A DNA stretch of 64,000 nt from Tetragenococcus halophilus subsp. halophilus DSM 20339 (lineage in GTDB: Bacteria > Bacillota > Bacilli > Lactobacillales > Enterococcaceae): contig NZ_PXYA01000003.1 in NCBI RefSeq assembly GCF_003841405.1, positions 62,001 to 126,000 of the forward strand. Direction: 5' to 3'. Both the position numbers and the translations under genes were made by a program. Under the pieces are notes generated by a model, which was not told where the DNA came from, made no database searches, and saw only the letters and a list, made by a program, of their open reading frames with translations. The stretch's first letter is position 1. Each line of letters starts with the position of its first letter. Of this stretch, positions 26,995 through 36,084 are shown piece by piece.

Positions 26995-28041
26995 ATGTCT
27001 TTTGACATCTCCATCTTTTTTACTTTTATTGTCGCACTTATAGGCGCAAAGCTTGGACGAAAATTAAATTTTCCCGCGCCATTTATGATTGGAAGTATGC
27101 TAGCTGTCATGCTTTTTTCTATAATCACAAATAAAGCTTACTTTCCTCAAGAGGCCAAGGTCATCGCTCAAATCGTTGCGGGAATTTTTATCGGTCAAAA
27201 ATTGACTCGTTCTGATGTCATTCATTTAAAACATGTTATAAAGCCAACGCTTCTTCTTTTAGTCCTTTTAACAATCAATACATTTATATTCGGAATTGTT
27301 TTTTCCTACATTTTTGATTGGAATATCTTAACTGGACTTTTAGCAACTACCCCAGGCGGCTTAATGGACACCACTTTAATCGCCGCAGATTTCGATTCTG
27401 AAATTCATGTGGTTGCCATTATGCAATTAGTACGTAGTATAGGTGTCTTATTGCTTTTTCCTGCTTGGATTCAACTTTTTACTAGCGAAAAATCTCAAGA
27501 AACAACAAAAGAAGAAACAGTAACAGCTACAAAGAAGCAAGCTTTAAATATAAAACAGTTTTTAACCGTTATGCTCGTTGGAATATTTGGGGGCTTGCTG
27601 GGTTATATTTTAGGTTTCCCCGCTGGAACACTTAGTTTGTCTTTGCTATTTTCTTCATTGTTTAAATTACGTACCAACATTAGTGCCTTTCCTATCCAAA
27701 TCCGACAGTTCGCTCAAATTTTAGCTGGTTCAATGGTAGGTTCTAGTTTTACCCGTGAAATCGCAGCGTCTTTAGAGACTTTCATTATTCCAGCTGCCCT
27801 TTTAATTATTATTTACCTCTTCATCAGTTATCTATATGCCCAAATAAACAAACGCAAAGGTTGGTTGGACTTTACTTCAGCTTTGTTTGCTTCATGTCCT
27901 GCTGGGGCTACAGATATTGCCTTGATTTCAGCGGACTATGGTGTCAATATGAACAGTGTTGCCATGATTCAAATTGCTCGCCTAATTCATGCAGTAGGAA
28001 TCATGCCTTTACTCTATCAACTTGTTAGCTTTTTTTTATAG
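26995..28041 (+). CDS. AbrB family (PF05145) membrane protein
   Basis: This 348-residue protein has ten or so hydrophobic segments arranged as two similar halves. The repeated motif is visible as LGRKLNFPAPFMIGSMLAV near residue 20 and LGYILGFPAGTLSLSLLFSS near residue 205, and as LATTPGGLMDTTLIAADF and FASCPAGATDIALISADYG. This internal duplication is the signature of the AbrB family, often annotated as putative ammonia monooxygenase or as a transporter. The substrate is unknown. ATG 26995 has GGAGG 9 bases ahead; the frame also reaches an ATG at 26980 that overlaps the ribosome site. Confidence 0.85.
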   Translation: MSFDISIFFTFIVALIGAKLGRKLNFPAPFMIGSMLAVMLFSIITNKAYFPQEAKVIAQIVAGIFIGQKLTRSDVIHLKHVIKPTLLLLVLLTINTFIFGIVFSYIFDWNILTGLLATTPGGLMDTTLIAADFDSEIHVVAIMQLVRSIGVLLLFPAWIQLFTSEKSQETTKEETVTATKKQALNIKQFLTVMLVGIFGGLLGYILGFPAGTLSLSLLFSSLFKLRTNISAFPIQIRQFAQILAGSMVGSSFTREIAASLETFIIPAALLIIIYLFISYLYAQINKRKGWLDFTSALFASCPAGATDIALISADYGVNMNSVAMIQIARLIHAVGIMPLLYQLVSFFL

Positions 28042-28063
28042 TCTCTTCTCTTATTATTTGAAG

Positions 28064-28312
28064 TTATTCGTGCATAATCGACGCGATTTCAAATTTTATT
28101 TTAATACCATTTGGGTCCATAATCCATAAGCTTCCTTTTTTGTCTTTCTGATAAGTTAAACCTTTGTCTTGCCAATGCTTTTCCAAGACGCGTTTTCTCA
28201 GACAATTGAAAATCTGGAAAAATCACATTTCCCCTCGATTTCTTTTTTGGGATAAAATTCATAAAATTTACCATTTATTTTTACTCCTTCTTTACCTTAA
28301 AGAAAAGAGTGC
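28064..28312 (-). pseudogene. Remnant of a VOC (glyoxalase-like) family gene
   Basis: Two frames on the minus strand encode consecutive parts of a VOC fold. First comes GVKINGKFYEFYPKKEIEG, ending in a stop near 28200. After a frameshift there is EKHWQDKGLTYQKDKKGSLW and IMDPNGIKIKFEIASIMHE up to the TAA at 28064. DPNG(I)KIKFE is a typical glyoxalase C-terminal strand. The N-terminal half and any start codon are absent, so this is a dead fragment, not a functional gene. Confidence 0.75.
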
Positions 28313-28351
28313 TAGAATAGTTTTACTAGGAAATTTACAAGGAGCTTATAA

Positions 28352-29452
28352 ATGAAACGTTTGTTTGATTTTTTCCGCAACGATCTTCTTTTTAGTATTT
28401 CATTTTTGTTGGCAATTATCGCTGTGACTTTAGGTCGTTTTTCTATTCAAGATATTAATTTCAAAGTCATTGCAACACTAGGTGGCTTAATGTTAGTCAT
28501 TAGCGGATTAGACGCTACTGGAATTTTGAGCTATTTCGGTCAGATCTTAGTTAAAAAAAGTCTGACTTTCCGACAGCTGATCCGATATATTGTATTGTTA
28601 AGCTTTTTTAGTTCAATGTTTTTAACTAATGATGTAGCGATATTAACTTTATTACCTATCTATCTACGAATGACAAAGGCGCTTGCTAACCGTCAATCCG
28701 TATTGTTGGGTAGTGTTTATATCATTGTCGCAGCAAACTTAGGAAGTAGTTTTTTCCCATTTGGCAATCCGCAAAACTTATTTTTATATTCATATTATAA
28801 TATTCCTTTACTGGAATTTTTCTATTCAACTGGCCTATTAGCTGTTTTATCATTGGTATTACTCATGGTATCTATCCAATTTATACCGAAAGAACCTCTC
28901 AGCTTAATAATAACTAGCAATCCATTTGATCATCAAAAAGCACTTATTTATGGGCTTTTAATGATCGTGATGATCGCTGGTGTTTTTAGTATAATTTCTT
29001 ATCTTATAGCCTTTATCATCGTTGCTATCATTATCTTATTTTGGCAGCCTCAACTTTTCCAAAAAGTCGATTATCGCTTGCTTTGTACTTTTGCCTTCTT
29101 TTTCATTATTGTAGGAAATCTCAGTCAATCGGAGGAATTGATTAACTGGTTACAAAGAACATTCACTAGTCCAGTGAATACATTATTAGATGGTATTTTA
29201 GCTTCGCAAGTAATTTCTAACGTTCCTGCAGCCATCTTGCTAGCACCTTTTACTAAGTACCACCAGTCGATTCTTTTAGGGGTCAATATTGGCGGCTTAG
29301 GTACATTGATTGCTTCTTTGGCCAATTTGATTGGTTATAAAATTGTTCGTATCCAAATTCCAAATGATCGTAAGTTGTTTACTCGCAATTTTTATCTGAT
29401 TAATATTATTTATTTAACGTTATTAACAATAGTCATCTCATTTATTGTTTGA
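28352..29452 (+). CDS. SLC13/ArsB-NhaD superfamily permease (YbiR-like)
   Basis: This 366-residue membrane protein has about ten spans. It shows the two half-repeats typical of the ion transporter superfamily, including SFFSSMFLTNDVAILTLLPI and, in the second half, ASQVISNVPAAILLAPF, with NLGSSFFPFGNPQNLF at the re-entrant tip. Such tips bind the anion or ion. It resembles YbiR-type anion permeases; the substrate is unknown. CAAGGAGC lies 9 bases before the ATG. No neighbour suggests a pathway. Confidence 0.82.
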   Translation: MKRLFDFFRNDLLFSISFLLAIIAVTLGRFSIQDINFKVIATLGGLMLVISGLDATGILSYFGQILVKKSLTFRQLIRYIVLLSFFSSMFLTNDVAILTLLPIYLRMTKALANRQSVLLGSVYIIVAANLGSSFFPFGNPQNLFLYSYYNIPLLEFFYSTGLLAVLSLVLLMVSIQFIPKEPLSLIITSNPFDHQKALIYGLLMIVMIAGVFSIISYLIAFIIVAIIILFWQPQLFQKVDYRLLCTFAFFFIIVGNLSQSEELINWLQRTFTSPVNTLLDGILASQVISNVPAAILLAPFTKYHQSILLGVNIGGLGTLIASLANLIGYKIVRIQIPNDRKLFTRNFYLINIIYLTLLTIVISFIV

Positions 29453-29515
29453 AGTACAAAAAAATAAGTATTTTTTTATGACTAATAGCTCATCGTTTTG
29501 CAATTCTTATGGTCT

Positions 29516-29630
29516 TATTGCTCGCTTAGCACATAAGTCCCACAAACTAGCGGGGTTAAAACAAGATAAGAACGTAAGTTTTTATGTGCCTATTGCTCGT
29601 TTAGCACATAGGTTTGCTGATCTTATGTGC
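29516..29630. repeat. Twin hairpin repeat in an intergenic region
   Basis: TATTGCTCGCTTAGCACATAAGT (three letters over the limit if written in full elsewhere) has an imperfect copy 75 bases later, at 29516-29538 and 29591-29613. Each copy is followed by the complement of its GCACATA segment (TTATGTGC at 29582-29589; TATGTGC at 29624-29630). The result is two successive hairpins with the same stem. No T-run follows. The surrounding 290 bases (29453-29746) hold no convincing gene. Confidence 0.7.
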
Positions 29631-29694
29631 TTATCCTTATTCATCGGTACAATAGCTTTCAAATAAGAGTGGCTATCAATCATATTATTCATAA

Positions 29695-29734
29695 AATAAA
29701 GCACCGCGTGACAAAAAGGCACGCGCTGCTTTAT
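29695..29734 (-). terminator. Terminator of the citCDEFX operon
   Basis: AATAAAGCACCGCGTG (29695-29710) pairs with CACGCGCTGCTTTATT (29719-29734) with one mismatch. On the minus strand it ends in TTTATTTTATG. It lies 12 bases after citX. Confidence 0.9.
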
Positions 29735-29746
29735 TGTTGACTCTAT

Positions 29747-30280
29747 TTATTCTTCTTTACCGATAATTTCTGCAATTTTTACTTGCATTTCTTCAATCAA
29801 ATGACGGCGCTCTCGACCGCATTCTTTGGCGTTTTTTTGACAAATTAAACAAGTTCTTGGAGAAATTCCGATGTCTTGACGGCTCAAACTTTGTAAACCA
29901 TTTTCTAAATAGTGGATATCCAAATCAAATAATCGCCCGTAAGCATCATTTTCTTCCAGACCAACCATTTTTTTCTTTAAAGTTGCCGGTGTGATATCTG
30001 CTACTAAATAAAACTCAGATCCTGTTTTAAGATTATACTCAGCGCTTGTAACAATAGAATAAGAAGATAACTCTTGTTTGATTTGTGCGACCATCTGTGA
30101 AAAAACTCGACTCAATATCGCCGAATTTTTTACTTCTCCTGGAATATTCATCGTCGCTAGCAAAAGCGTAGCTTCAGAATGTTGCTTTAAAAACTCTTCC
30201 TGCCGACTAGCGCGCATCTCACGAGCATCGAGCATTTCGACTAGCGAAACGCTAGGACCAGTAAACACTTGCTCAGACAT
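29747..30280 (-). CDS. citX: Citrate lyase holo-ACP synthase CitX
   Basis: Transfers the 2'-(5''-triphosphoribosyl)-3'-dephospho-CoA prosthetic group to apo-CitD. The 177-residue protein has MLDAREMRASRQEEFLKQH near the start and RTCLICQKNAKECGRERRH near the end, both characteristic of CitX (RxCLxC and AKxCxRxRxH). The ATG overlaps the end of citF by 8 bases. It is the last gene of citCDEFX. Here citX and citG are separate genes, in contrast to organisms with a citXG fusion. Confidence 0.94.
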   Translation of the reverse strand: MSEQVFTGPSVSLVEMLDAREMRASRQEEFLKQHSEATLLLATMNIPGEVKNSAILSRVFSQMVAQIKQELSSYSIVTSAEYNLKTGSEFYLVADITPATLKKKMVGLEENDAYGRLFDLDIHYLENGLQSLSRQDIGISPRTCLICQKNAKECGRERRHLIEEMQVKIAEIIGKEE

Positions 30281-31805
30281 TTTTCACCGCGTCGATTAAA
30301 GTACCATCACGATACTCAATCAAAGCAACCGTCTTATCTCCATATTCAATCGGATCAGGTTGACCAACAATACTATAAGCTTGATCTTTAAGCTCTTGAA
30401 TAGTAAATTGCGGTACATCTAGGTCTTTAAAGTGCTCAATTAAATCTTGACGATTTGGGTTGATCGCAATACCTACTTCTGTCACAATCACGTCTACACT
30501 ATCACCTGGCGTAACGACTGTATTTACTTCATCAACAAATGTTGGTATTCTACCTCTAACTAAAGGTGAAATAACCAAGCTCATATTACAAGCAGCACTC
30601 GTATCTGAGTGACCACCCGAAGCGCCACGAAGAACGCCGTCTGAACCAGTGATTACATTGACATTAAAGTTTGTATCAACTTCCAAAGCCGATAAAACAG
30701 CTGTATCTAATTTATTAATCACTGCACCTTTACTCAATGGTGAAGCATACATGTTCGCATCAATTTCGTAATGATTATCATTTTCATCAAGTGAAATAGC
30801 TGATGGATGGTCAAAGTCTTGTACATCAATGATCTTTTCCACTAAGCCTTCTTTTAATAAATCAACCATCGCATTCGTGATACCACCCAATGCAAAGCTT
30901 GCCGTAATATCCTTTTCAATCATTTTTTGACGAATGTAGCGCGTTACCGCTAATGCAGAGCCACCAGTACCTGTTTGGAAAGAAAAGTCTTGTTTAAAGT
31001 AAGGAGAGTTTGTAATCACTTTGGCTGCATTTTCTGCAATGATTAATTCTTTCGGATTCTTAGTAAAACGTGTTGCCCCTTTAGCAATCCCCTCTGGATC
31101 GCCAATCGCATCTACCTCTACTACATAATCAACATCTGTTTGCGGAATACTAATCGGTGTATTCGGATAATCAGCTAAAGTATCAGTAATAGCTACAACT
31201 TGATCTGCATATTTGGCGTCGATCATGGCATAACCTAATGATCCACAAGTAGCTTTTCCCTTTGTGCCGTTAGCATTGCCATATTCATCGGCACTTGGCA
31301 CCCCTAAAAAGGCTACGTCAATATGAATATCGCCAGCAGCAATAGCTCGCGCTCTACCTCCATGCGAACGAATAACTACCGGATTTTCCATAATACCTTC
31401 TGAGATAGCTGCACCCACTTTATCACGCAAGCCAGAAGAAGTAACATTTGTTACCACACCATTTTTAATATGATCAATTAATGGTTCATGCACATTCGCA
31501 ATTGAACTTGGCGCAATTGAAATGTCTTTAATGCCCATTTTTGCAATTTCTTCTAAAACCATATTCATTACATAATCGCCTTCACGGAAATGATGGTGAA
31601 AAGAAATCGTCATGCCATCTTTTACACCGGTTTTTTTAATGGCTTCTCGAATACTTTTTAATAATTTTTCATCATTTGGTTTTGCTGGTTTTGTGTTACG
31701 GCTTGCTTCTTGATATTCACTGATATGAGCAAGTTCTCCTTCATAAACACCAAATTTATCCGCATATTCTTGAGGAATATCTTTACCAACATTATTTACT
31801 ACCAT
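30273..31805 (-). CDS. citF: Citrate lyase alpha subunit (citrate:acetyl-ACP transferase)
   Basis: Catalyses the exchange of the acetyl group on CitD for citrate, forming citryl-ACP and acetate. The 510 residues match the usual size. Features seen are MTISFHHHFREGDYVMN, IVIRSHGGRARAIAAGDIHID-type sequence (VIRSHGGRARAI), FLGVPSADEYGNANGTKGKA and GASGGHSDTSAACNMS near residue 400. GAGGAGG in the end of citE serves as its ribosome site, 11 bases before the ATG. Cytoplasmic, in complex with CitD and CitE. Confidence 0.97.
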   Translation of the reverse strand: MVVNNVGKDIPQEYADKFGVYEGELAHISEYQEASRNTKPAKPNDEKLLKSIREAIKKTGVKDGMTISFHHHFREGDYVMNMVLEEIAKMGIKDISIAPSSIANVHEPLIDHIKNGVVTNVTSSGLRDKVGAAISEGIMENPVVIRSHGGRARAIAAGDIHIDVAFLGVPSADEYGNANGTKGKATCGSLGYAMIDAKYADQVVAITDTLADYPNTPISIPQTDVDYVVEVDAIGDPEGIAKGATRFTKNPKELIIAENAAKVITNSPYFKQDFSFQTGTGGSALAVTRYIRQKMIEKDITASFALGGITNAMVDLLKEGLVEKIIDVQDFDHPSAISLDENDNHYEIDANMYASPLSKGAVINKLDTAVLSALEVDTNFNVNVITGSDGVLRGASGGHSDTSAACNMSLVISPLVRGRIPTFVDEVNTVVTPGDSVDVIVTEVGIAINPNRQDLIEHFKDLDVPQFTIQELKDQAYSIVGQPDPIEYGDKTVALIEYRDGTLIDAVKNV

Positions 31806-31807
31806 AA

Positions 31808-32695
31808 CTAAATATCCTCCTCTTTAATCATATTTGCAGCAATAGCTAAAGCAATCACACGTTCTGCGCGTTCAACAACTGGTTTATCGACCATTTTACC
31901 GTTAACTGAAACAACGCCTGAACCTTTTTCTTGAGCTTCACGAAGCCCCCAGATGATTTCTTTAGCATTTTGTACTTCGTCTTCTTTTGGTGCATAGATT
32001 TTATTGACGATTGGAATTTGACGCGGGTTGATCACTGATTTCCCATCAAAACCAAGTTGTTTAATTTGTCGTACTTCACTTTCAAGTCCTTTAGGATTTT
32101 CAACATTAGAATATACTGTATCAATTGCAGCAATACCTGCAGCTCTAGCACCATGTAAAATCATGCTACGTGCAAAAAATAGCTCTTTCCCATCTGGATA
32201 ACGTTCTGTTTTTAGGTTGGTTACATAATCTTCCGCCCCTAAGGCAATACCAATCAGCCGATCAGAACTTTTAGCAATATCAGGGGCATTTAACACACCT
32301 TCTGCTGATTCGATAGCGGCCATCATTTTCGTTGTACCTACTTTGATATTATTTTGCTTTTCTACTTCTGTAATCACTTTTTCAACGTCAACAATATCTT
32401 GGGCTGTTTCAGTTTTAGGTAAACGAATCACGTTAATGCCTGCTAATATCATAGCTTCAACGTCAAGATCACCACCAGCATCTAAAGCATTAATTCTAAC
32501 GACAGTTTCTACTTGACTATAATCAAATGTACGCAAAGCGTTATGAACCAAAGTACGAGCGGAATCTTTTTCAGGCAATGAAACAGCGTCTTCTAAATCA
32601 AACATAATTGAATCTGCCCCGTACAATGGCGCATCTCTTAACATTGCCGCATTTTGGCCCGGGACAAACATCATCGTTCTTCTTAAACGTTCCAT
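31808..32695 (-). CDS. citE: Citrate lyase beta subunit (citryl-ACP lyase)
   Basis: Cleaves citryl-ACP to oxaloacetate and acetyl-ACP. The 295-residue TIM-barrel protein has [23 protein letters not shown] (metal and substrate loop), [23 protein letters not shown], and [17 protein letters not shown] with the Mg-binding Glu. Downstream are [12 protein letters not shown] and [13 protein letters not shown]. Its start overlaps the end of citD by 13 bases, so translation is coupled. Confidence 0.97.
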   Translation of the reverse strand: MERLRRTMMFVPGQNAAMLRDAPLYGADSIMFDLEDAVSLPEKDSARTLVHNALRTFDYSQVETVVRINALDAGGDLDVEAMILAGINVIRLPKTETAQDIVDVEKVITEVEKQNNIKVGTTKMMAAIESAEGVLNAPDIAKSSDRLIGIALGAEDYVTNLKTERYPDGKELFFARSMILHGARAAGIAAIDTVYSNVENPKGLESEVRQIKQLGFDGKSVINPRQIPIVNKIYAPKEDEVQNAKEIIWGLREAQEKGSGVVSVNGKMVDKPVVERAERVIALAIAANMIKEEDI

Positions 32696-32991
32696 GAGTC
32701 AATCTCCTTCCAATCATATTGCTCTTGTTTAGCCGCACGATGAGCAGCTGTAATCGTACGTGCTTGAATAGTACAATCTAATGCACCTTTATCTACTGCC
32801 GTAACTTTAACACCTTGAATCTCTAAATTTTCTAAGGTATCTGTAATCACTTGACGGATTTTACGACCGAATTGTTTTTCAACACTGCTATCCAAATCGA
32901 TTTGAATTTCAGTTGTATCAACAGGTTGAATAGTAATTTGAATATCACTAGACTCCATTGTTCCACTTACTGCATTTTGTAAAACTTTCAC
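32683..32991 (-). CDS. citD: Citrate lyase acyl carrier protein (gamma subunit)
   Basis: Carries the phosphoribosyl-dephospho-CoA arm on which acetyl and citryl groups are exchanged. I choose the GTG at 32991, which has GATGAGG 8 bases before it and yields a 102-residue protein starting [16 protein letters not shown]; Ser 14 is then exactly the known attachment serine. A GTG three codons earlier is also in frame but overlaps the ribosome site. The gene lies 10 bases after citC. Confidence 0.95.
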   Translation of the reverse strand: MKVLQNAVSGTMESSDIQITIQPVDTTEIQIDLDSSVEKQFGRKIRQVITDTLENLEIQGVKVTAVDKGALDCTIQARTITAAHRAAKQEQYDWKEIDSWNV

Positions 32992-33001
32992 TTTTTTCAC
33001 C

Positions 33002-34003
33002 TCATCTAAAATTTTTTTCTAAATAATCATACGTCGTTTTGGGCAAAAAATCTAAGAGTAACGTTTCATTTTGTTCTGCTATTGCTTTGCGAACTTTGGT
33101 TGCTGAAATGACTGAGCCATTAACCTCTTTTCTAGGCAAAATAACTAAAGTTAAATCATCACTAAAAACTTCTTTCATCGCTTTGTTATACACCTCAGTT
33201 ACCTTAGAATAGGGTTCTTCTCCTACATAACGCACATTTATCTCTAAGACCGGCGCAATCTTTTCTTTAAAAATTTGTGCATCTAGTCTAGCTTGTGTCC
33301 TAGCTACCGTTAATTCGGCCTTATCTTTTAAAAAGTAAGCCGGAAAAGTCGCTTGCGACACAAGATATTTTCTTGTAGGAAAGACCGTTACATTACTTAA
33401 ATGACTGACGCCTGCTTCGACCATTTTCACTCTATCTTTTGTGGAAAATTCAGAATGATCTTCTGACAAAACAAATACATAAACTTGGTCATTTTTTTGG
33501 GCGGCATATTCAACTAAATACTGGTGTCCTTTAGTAAAAGGGTTAGCATTCATTACGATTCCTGCGCCTTGTCCTGCTTTTTTATTGTCTTGCAAATGCT
33601 GTAGATAAGACGAAAAATCATCAGGACCTTGTTCCATAAACAAGACATCATCATTAGTGACAATTTTTTTAAAGCCTAATGAGCGAAAAACGTTTTCTTT
33701 TTCTGGTTTAGTATATAAAAAGTAATGATAGTATCCATTTTCGTTCATTTTTTCGATCAAAGCTGTTAAGACTTGTGTTAGTAGGTTTTCTGCTTGATAG
33801 TCCTTACAGACAGCCACACACTTAATAATGTTTTCAGCAAAAGAGCCTGTGGCAATTAATCTTTTATCGTCATAGATACCTACTGTATAATCAAGTGTTT
33901 CTCCTGTTTGAAGACCTGCTTTTTCCATAAGATTACGCCAATCTTCGAGTCCTCTTTTATCTTTATCCAACCAGATACGTTTACTTATATACTTATTATT
34001 CAT
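33002..34003 (-). CDS. citC: [Citrate (pro-3S)-lyase] ligase
   Basis: Activates citrate lyase by acetylating the CitD thiol with ATP and acetate. The 333-residue protein has an N-terminal GNAT-like part ([20 protein letters not shown]) and a nucleotidyltransferase part with [20 protein letters not shown], the HxGH-type site. It ends with [18 protein letters not shown], equivalent to the ISxSxxR motif. The ATG at 34003 is preferred to that at 34012 for spacing from AAAAGGGG. It is the first gene of the leftward cit operon. Confidence 0.95.
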   Translation of the reverse strand: MNNKYISKRIWLDKDKRGLEDWRNLMEKAGLQTGETLDYTVGIYDDKRLIATGSFAENIIKCVAVCKDYQAENLLTQVLTALIEKMNENGYYHYFLYTKPEKENVFRSLGFKKIVTNDDVLFMEQGPDDFSSYLQHLQDNKKAGQGAGIVMNANPFTKGHQYLVEYAAQKNDQVYVFVLSEDHSEFSTKDRVKMVEAGVSHLSNVTVFPTRKYLVSQATFPAYFLKDKAELTVARTQARLDAQIFKEKIAPVLEINVRYVGEEPYSKVTEVYNKAMKEVFSDDLTLVILPRKEVNGSVISATKVRKAIAEQNETLLLDFLPKTTYDYLEKNFR

Positions 34004-34012
34004 TACCTTCAT

Positions 34013-34479
34013 CCCCTTTTGAACATGTACATTTGGGAATAAAATAAAATTGTTAACAGCTGCAATATATTCTTACTAATTTTTATAAAGATTGCACCTT
34101 TTTATTTCAACCAAATTCTAACGGCAAGCTTAGCCTTACGATATCAAGCGATTATAGGAAAGCTATAGTAACAAAACAAGATTTGTGCTTTACATAACGA
34201 TTAATTTAAACGCTGCATAGAAAGCTCCTCTCTAAAATTACTCACATCTCCATTATAGGAAAAGTTTGCAAAATGTGTAGGCAAAACGGGCAATAAAATT
34301 GTTCTTTTCGTGTTCTTAGCCCTAAAAAGCGTTAAATAAGTAAAATATATAAAAATTTCATTAGCTCTAATTGTCTTTAAACTAATAAAAGGAAGTTATT
34401 ATCCCAACACTTTATTTTATGGTAAAATAAGGAAAAAGCACTTTTAAGTGAAATACTTAAAATTCGAGGAGGAATAACG
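34013..34479. promoter_or_regulatory. Divergent control region of citC and citO
   Basis: These 467 AT-rich bases without a gene separate the leftward citC operon from the rightward citO-citG unit. Visible candidates are CRE-like sequences at 34205-34218 (TTTAAACGCTGCAT) and 34324-34337 (AAAAAGCGTTAAAT), each about 11 of 14 to the consensus. There is also CACTTTTAAGTG at 34439-34450, just ahead of the citO ribosome site. In enterococci this type of intergenic region binds CitO and CcpA; assignment here is inference. Confidence 0.5.
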
Positions 34480-35175
34480 GTGGGTCCTATTGTCAGTGCA
34501 ATAAAATGTAACCTTGACCTAACACAAAATAAGCCTTTAAAAATCGCCGTTTATGAAGCTTTGCGTAAAACAATTATTTTAGGTGATATTCCAGCTGGGA
34601 AAAGAATCAATGAAAAAGAACTATCAGAGGAACTAAATTTCAGTCGGACCCCTATCCGTTTTGCATTACAAAAACTGGTAAAAGAACAGCTAGTCGAACA
34701 TGTCCCTCGCATTGGCATTGTCGTCAAAGGGATCAGTATCAAAGATGCTTATGAAATTTACGATATACGTAAAGCCCTAGACACCCTAGCAACAATCAGA
34801 GCAATGGAGCGAATGGATGAACATGATTTTGCTGAACTAGAACAATTACTAGAGCGCGGTGAGTATTACAATAAAACAGACCAGGTAGATAATCTTCTAC
34901 AAAACTTTTCTGATTTTAACGAATTTATTTATGAAAAAAGCCAAATGTTACGTTTAAAAGAAATTGTGACGAATTTACAAACTTATCTTGTCTACTTCCG
35001 TGATATTTCTATTCGCGCTTCAGCTAGAAGAAGTTTAGCGTTAAACGAACACTGGCTTATTTATCGCGGAATGAAAAATCAAGATGTAGAACAGATCACC
35101 TTGATTACACATGAACATATTGACCGTTCGTTGCAATTTATCCTAAAAGAAATGGAAAGAAGAAAGATTGAATAA
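34480..35175 (+). CDS. citO: GntR/FadR-type (FCD) regulator, CitO-like citrate activator
   Basis: This 231-residue regulator has an N-terminal winged helix (KIAVYEALRKTIILGDIPAGKRI, ELSEELNFSRTPIRFALQKLVKEQLVEH) and a C-terminal all-helical FCD ligand domain containing YEIYDIRKALDTLATIRAM. In enterococci CitO is activated by citrate and switches on divergent citrate operons. The position between citC and citG argues for the same role here. The GTG at 34480 has GAGGAGG 7 bases before it. It overlaps citG by 8 bases. Confidence 0.87.
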   Translation: MGPIVSAIKCNLDLTQNKPLKIAVYEALRKTIILGDIPAGKRINEKELSEELNFSRTPIRFALQKLVKEQLVEHVPRIGIVVKGISIKDAYEIYDIRKALDTLATIRAMERMDEHDFAELEQLLERGEYYNKTDQVDNLLQNFSDFNEFIYEKSQMLRLKEIVTNLQTYLVYFRDISIRASARRSLALNEHWLIYRGMKNQDVEQITLITHEHIDRSLQFILKEMERRKIE

Positions 35176-36031
35176 CTCATTAACAACACAAATCGCTCGT
35201 TTTGCAACAAAGTCTCTTTATTACGAAGTAGCTATTTCACCAAAACCTGGTCTTGTAGATCGTTTTGACAATGGGGCTCACAATGACATGGACTTTTTTA
35301 CATTTATCAACAGTATCGAAAGCTTAGCGCCTCACTTTCAAGAGTACTTTCAATTAGGATTGCAACACAATGCTGATTTAACTGATCTTTTTCATAATTT
35401 ACGTAAAGCAGGGATACAAGCCGAAAAAGATATGTTACTAGCTACAAATGGTATAAACACACATAAAGGCGCTAACTTTTCTTTAGCTGTTTTATTAGGA
35501 GCCACAGGTTTTTATATGAAAACTCATTCGCTGCCTTTTTCGTCCGAAGATAGTCGGGCTGTCTTAAATTTAGTTGCACAAATGACCCAAGATTTAGCTC
35601 AGCAGGACTTTTATCAAGTGACACAAAAAAAGCAACTAACGCATGGCGAAAAATTATATATTGAAACTGGGACATTAGGCATACGTGGCGAAGCGATGCA
35701 AGGATATCCCGCTCTAACAAATGTATTATTACCTTTTTTGCGCCAGCATAACGCATCAGAAGACACCGAAACATTCCTGTTACGTAGTTTGATTTTAGTA
35801 ATGAGTCAGATAGAAGATAGTAACCTTTTACATCGGGGCGGCATCGATGGTTGGCAACAGGTCAAACAAGATAGTTTAATCATTCATCAAGCTGAATTAG
35901 ACAACATTGCTTTAAAAAAAGCCTTAGAAAAATTCAACAAACAGCTAATAGAGACCCATCTAAGCCCAGGTGGCGCAGCTGATTTATTAAGTTTAGGCAT
36001 TTATTTTGGCTTTTTAGAAAATGTTATTTAA
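35168..36031 (+). CDS. citG: Triphosphoribosyl-dephospho-CoA synthase CitG
   Basis: Makes the precursor of the citrate lyase prosthetic group from dephospho-CoA and ATP. The 287-residue protein shows YYEVAISPKPGLVDRFDNGAHNDMDF, GIQAEKDMLLATNGINTHKGANFSL, and GIRGEAMQGYPAL, all typical of CitG/MdcB. The TTG at 35168 overlaps the end of citO and has AGAAAGAAGA upstream. Working with CitX, it matures CitD. Confidence 0.94.
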   Translation: MNNSLTTQIARFATKSLYYEVAISPKPGLVDRFDNGAHNDMDFFTFINSIESLAPHFQEYFQLGLQHNADLTDLFHNLRKAGIQAEKDMLLATNGINTHKGANFSLAVLLGATGFYMKTHSLPFSSEDSRAVLNLVAQMTQDLAQQDFYQVTQKKQLTHGEKLYIETGTLGIRGEAMQGYPALTNVLLPFLRQHNASEDTETFLLRSLILVMSQIEDSNLLHRGGIDGWQQVKQDSLIIHQAELDNIALKKALEKFNKQLIETHLSPGGAADLLSLGIYFGFLENVI

Positions 36032-36078
36032 TAAAGCTTCAAAAGGTTCTCATAAGACAAACCTTTTGAAGCTTTATT
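36030..36078. terminator. Bidirectional terminator between citG and transporter 1
   Basis: AATAAAGCTTCAAAAGGTT (36030-36048) is perfectly complementary to 36060-36078 with an 11-base loop. T-rich sequence follows on both strands. It begins at the citG stop codon and ends 7 bases before the stop of the leftward transporter. Confidence 0.93.
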
Positions 36079-36084
36079 TGTGTA

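Noticed and set aside
29445..29666. 73-codon ORF over the twin hairpin repeat
   Set aside because: It has no ribosome site, it starts inside the preceding gene, and its codons simply follow the repeated hairpin sequence.
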